A stretch of DNA of 29,643 nt from a virus: IMG/VR virus record IMGVR_UViG_3300005563_000082, positions 1-29,643 of that record; one strand, 5' to 3'. A program made the translations under genes and the position numbers. Positions 29,052 through 29,643 of this stretch are shown piece after piece. How positions within the stretch are numbered: the first letter of the stretch is position 1; every line of letters starts with the position of its first letter. The notes under the pieces are model-generated. The model was not told the DNA's origin and did no database searches. It saw only the letters and a program-made list of their open reading frames with translations.

Positions 29052-29086
29052 ACAGGACCCCCGGCACACGTCGCCGGGGGTCCTGT
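29052..29086. terminator. Strong bidirectional terminator hairpin
   Basis: ACAGGACCCCCGGC (29052-29065) and GCCGGGGGTCCTGT (29073-29086) form a perfect 14-bp stem with a seven-base loop, followed on the plus strand by TCTATCT. It separates the rightward lipoprotein cassette from the leftward DUF397 gene. Confidence 0.85.
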
Positions 29087-29091
29087 TCTAT

Positions 29092-29271
29092 CTACAGCTC
29101 GCCGCGAGCAACCGCCGCGAGCAACCGGGACACCGGACTGCGGTCCTCGAACCGCAGAACAGCGCCATTTGGATTCTTCGAGTCGCGAAGGGCGCCGAGG
29201 CTGCTGACCTCGATGCAATCGCCGCCCTGGCCCCCTCCGCTATAGCTCGACTTCCTCCATTCCTCGGTCAT
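29092..29271 (-). CDS. DUF397 protein
   Basis: This 59-residue protein reads MTEEWRKSSYSGGGQGGDCI, then VSSLGALRDSKNPNGAVLRF and a helical end. WRKSSYS...G..CVEV...RDSK is the DUF397 signature. These proteins pair with XRE/DUF5753 regulators in actinobacteria, as here, where the ATG overlaps the upstream regulator's stop by four bases. The pair is thought to act as a regulator with its partner (for example the BldB/WhiJ-type loci of Streptomyces). This supports host DNA at the right edge. Confidence 0.9.
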   Translation of the reverse strand: MTEEWRKSSYSGGGQGGDCIEVSSLGALRDSKNPNGAVLRFEDRSPVSRLLAAVARGEL

Positions 29272-29643
29272 GTTCTCTCCATCCTGCCGGCCAGCAATTC
29301 GGTGACTTTCATGACCGACATCCTCGGGGTGAGCGCCACGTCGAGAACCTTTCGCGCGGCGTCTCTGTAGCCTTCCACGTCCGCCTCTTCGTGAAGATAG
29401 AGACCGGCCTCGCCGACCTCGATATGGAGGATCGGGCTCGCGCTCTCGAAGTCGAACAGACTGAATAGTGGCTTCACCATTCCCGGGTGGTAGCCGATGC
29501 CACCCGGAACGATACGGAGGTCAATATTCGGCTTCTCTGCCATTGTCAGCAGGTGGCGCAGTTGATCGTCCATTGCCTCGCGCCCACCGACGTTCGCCGT
29601 GATCGCGGCCTCGCCGATCAGTGCGGTCATCTGGACAGGATTG
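29268..29643 (-). CDS. XRE/DUF5753 regulator, C-terminal part
   Basis: This is the end of a gene that runs off the right edge. The visible residues, NPVQMTALIGEAAITANVGG, then DDQLRHLLTMAEKPNIDLRI, VPGGIGYHPGMVKPLFSLFD and VEGYRDAARKVLDVALTP, match the DUF5753 sensory domain found after an XRE helix-turn-helix in actinobacteria. The HTH itself would lie beyond 29643. It shares a four-base overlap with DUF397. Confidence 0.88.
   Translation of the reverse strand, partial: NPVQMTALIGEAAITANVGGREAMDDQLRHLLTMAEKPNIDLRIVPGGIGYHPGMVKPLFSLFDFESASPILHIEVGEAGLYLHEEADVEGYRDAARKVLDVALTPRMSVMKVTELLAGRMERT

Noticed and set aside
1-29643. CRISPR array, tRNA, rRNA or insertion sequence
   Set aside because: I saw no regularly spaced direct repeats with spacers, no cloverleaf with a CCA-type end, and no transposase. 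The repeats present are regulatory or origin-like.

Overview
The window is most of an integrated, tailed, temperate bacteriophage (a siphovirus-like prophage) in a high-GC actinomycete, followed by a short stretch that looks like host DNA. Evidence for an actinobacterial host is the very high GC at third codon positions, the many GTG starts, a probable leaderless promoter, and a DUF397 plus XRE/DUF5753 gene pair at the right edge, a pairing common in Streptomyces and Pseudonocardiaceae. I cannot name the genus. No lysis genes, tRNA genes or left attachment site are visible; they may lie beyond the left edge.

Nearly everything from 25354 down to 1 is one leftward (minus-strand) gene train, read here in transcription order from right to left. 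Early region (25354-13442): a Cro-like regulator, very small genes, a two-segment membrane protein, a YqaJ/lambda-Exo-type exonuclease with RecT (a complete single-strand annealing pair), a DUF2303 protein, a coiled-coil protein, a GerE/LuxR-type HTH protein, a membrane-anchored Cys/His-rich protein, a winged-helix replication protein whose own gene carries a palindrome array and a DnaA box (probable phage origin), an HNH endonuclease, a zinc-ribbon protein, an XRE regulator, a RuvC-like resolvase and a HigA-like protein. Packaging and virion region (13258-1): small and large terminase, a small unknown protein, a fibre-like protein, a papain-type cysteine protease, portal, an HTH protein, minor head protein, scaffold, P22-type coat protein, two similar decoration-like proteins, head-tail connectors, tail terminator, major tail protein, tail assembly chaperones with a canonical -1 frameshift site, and the start of the tape measure gene.

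Immunity and integration (25355-27933): a divergent promoter region with repeated GTGTGAAC half-sites separates the leftward early operon from a rightward repressor-like gene and a small membrane protein. Convergent to these is a large serine recombinase, with a hairpin between the two 3' ends. The sequence 27934-28017 is the likely right boundary of the prophage.

Right flank (28018-29643): a rightward cassette of two small membrane proteins and a lipoprotein, a strong bidirectional hairpin terminator, then leftward DUF397 and XRE/DUF5753 genes, the latter cut by the window edge.

No gap exceeds 300 bases. The longest are 13259-13441, 25355-25493, 5913-6029, 25929-26041 and 11091-11202, each described below. 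The most notable observations are the origin-like array inside the replication gene, the papain-like protease in the head module, the operator layout of the immunity region, and the -1 frameshift site.
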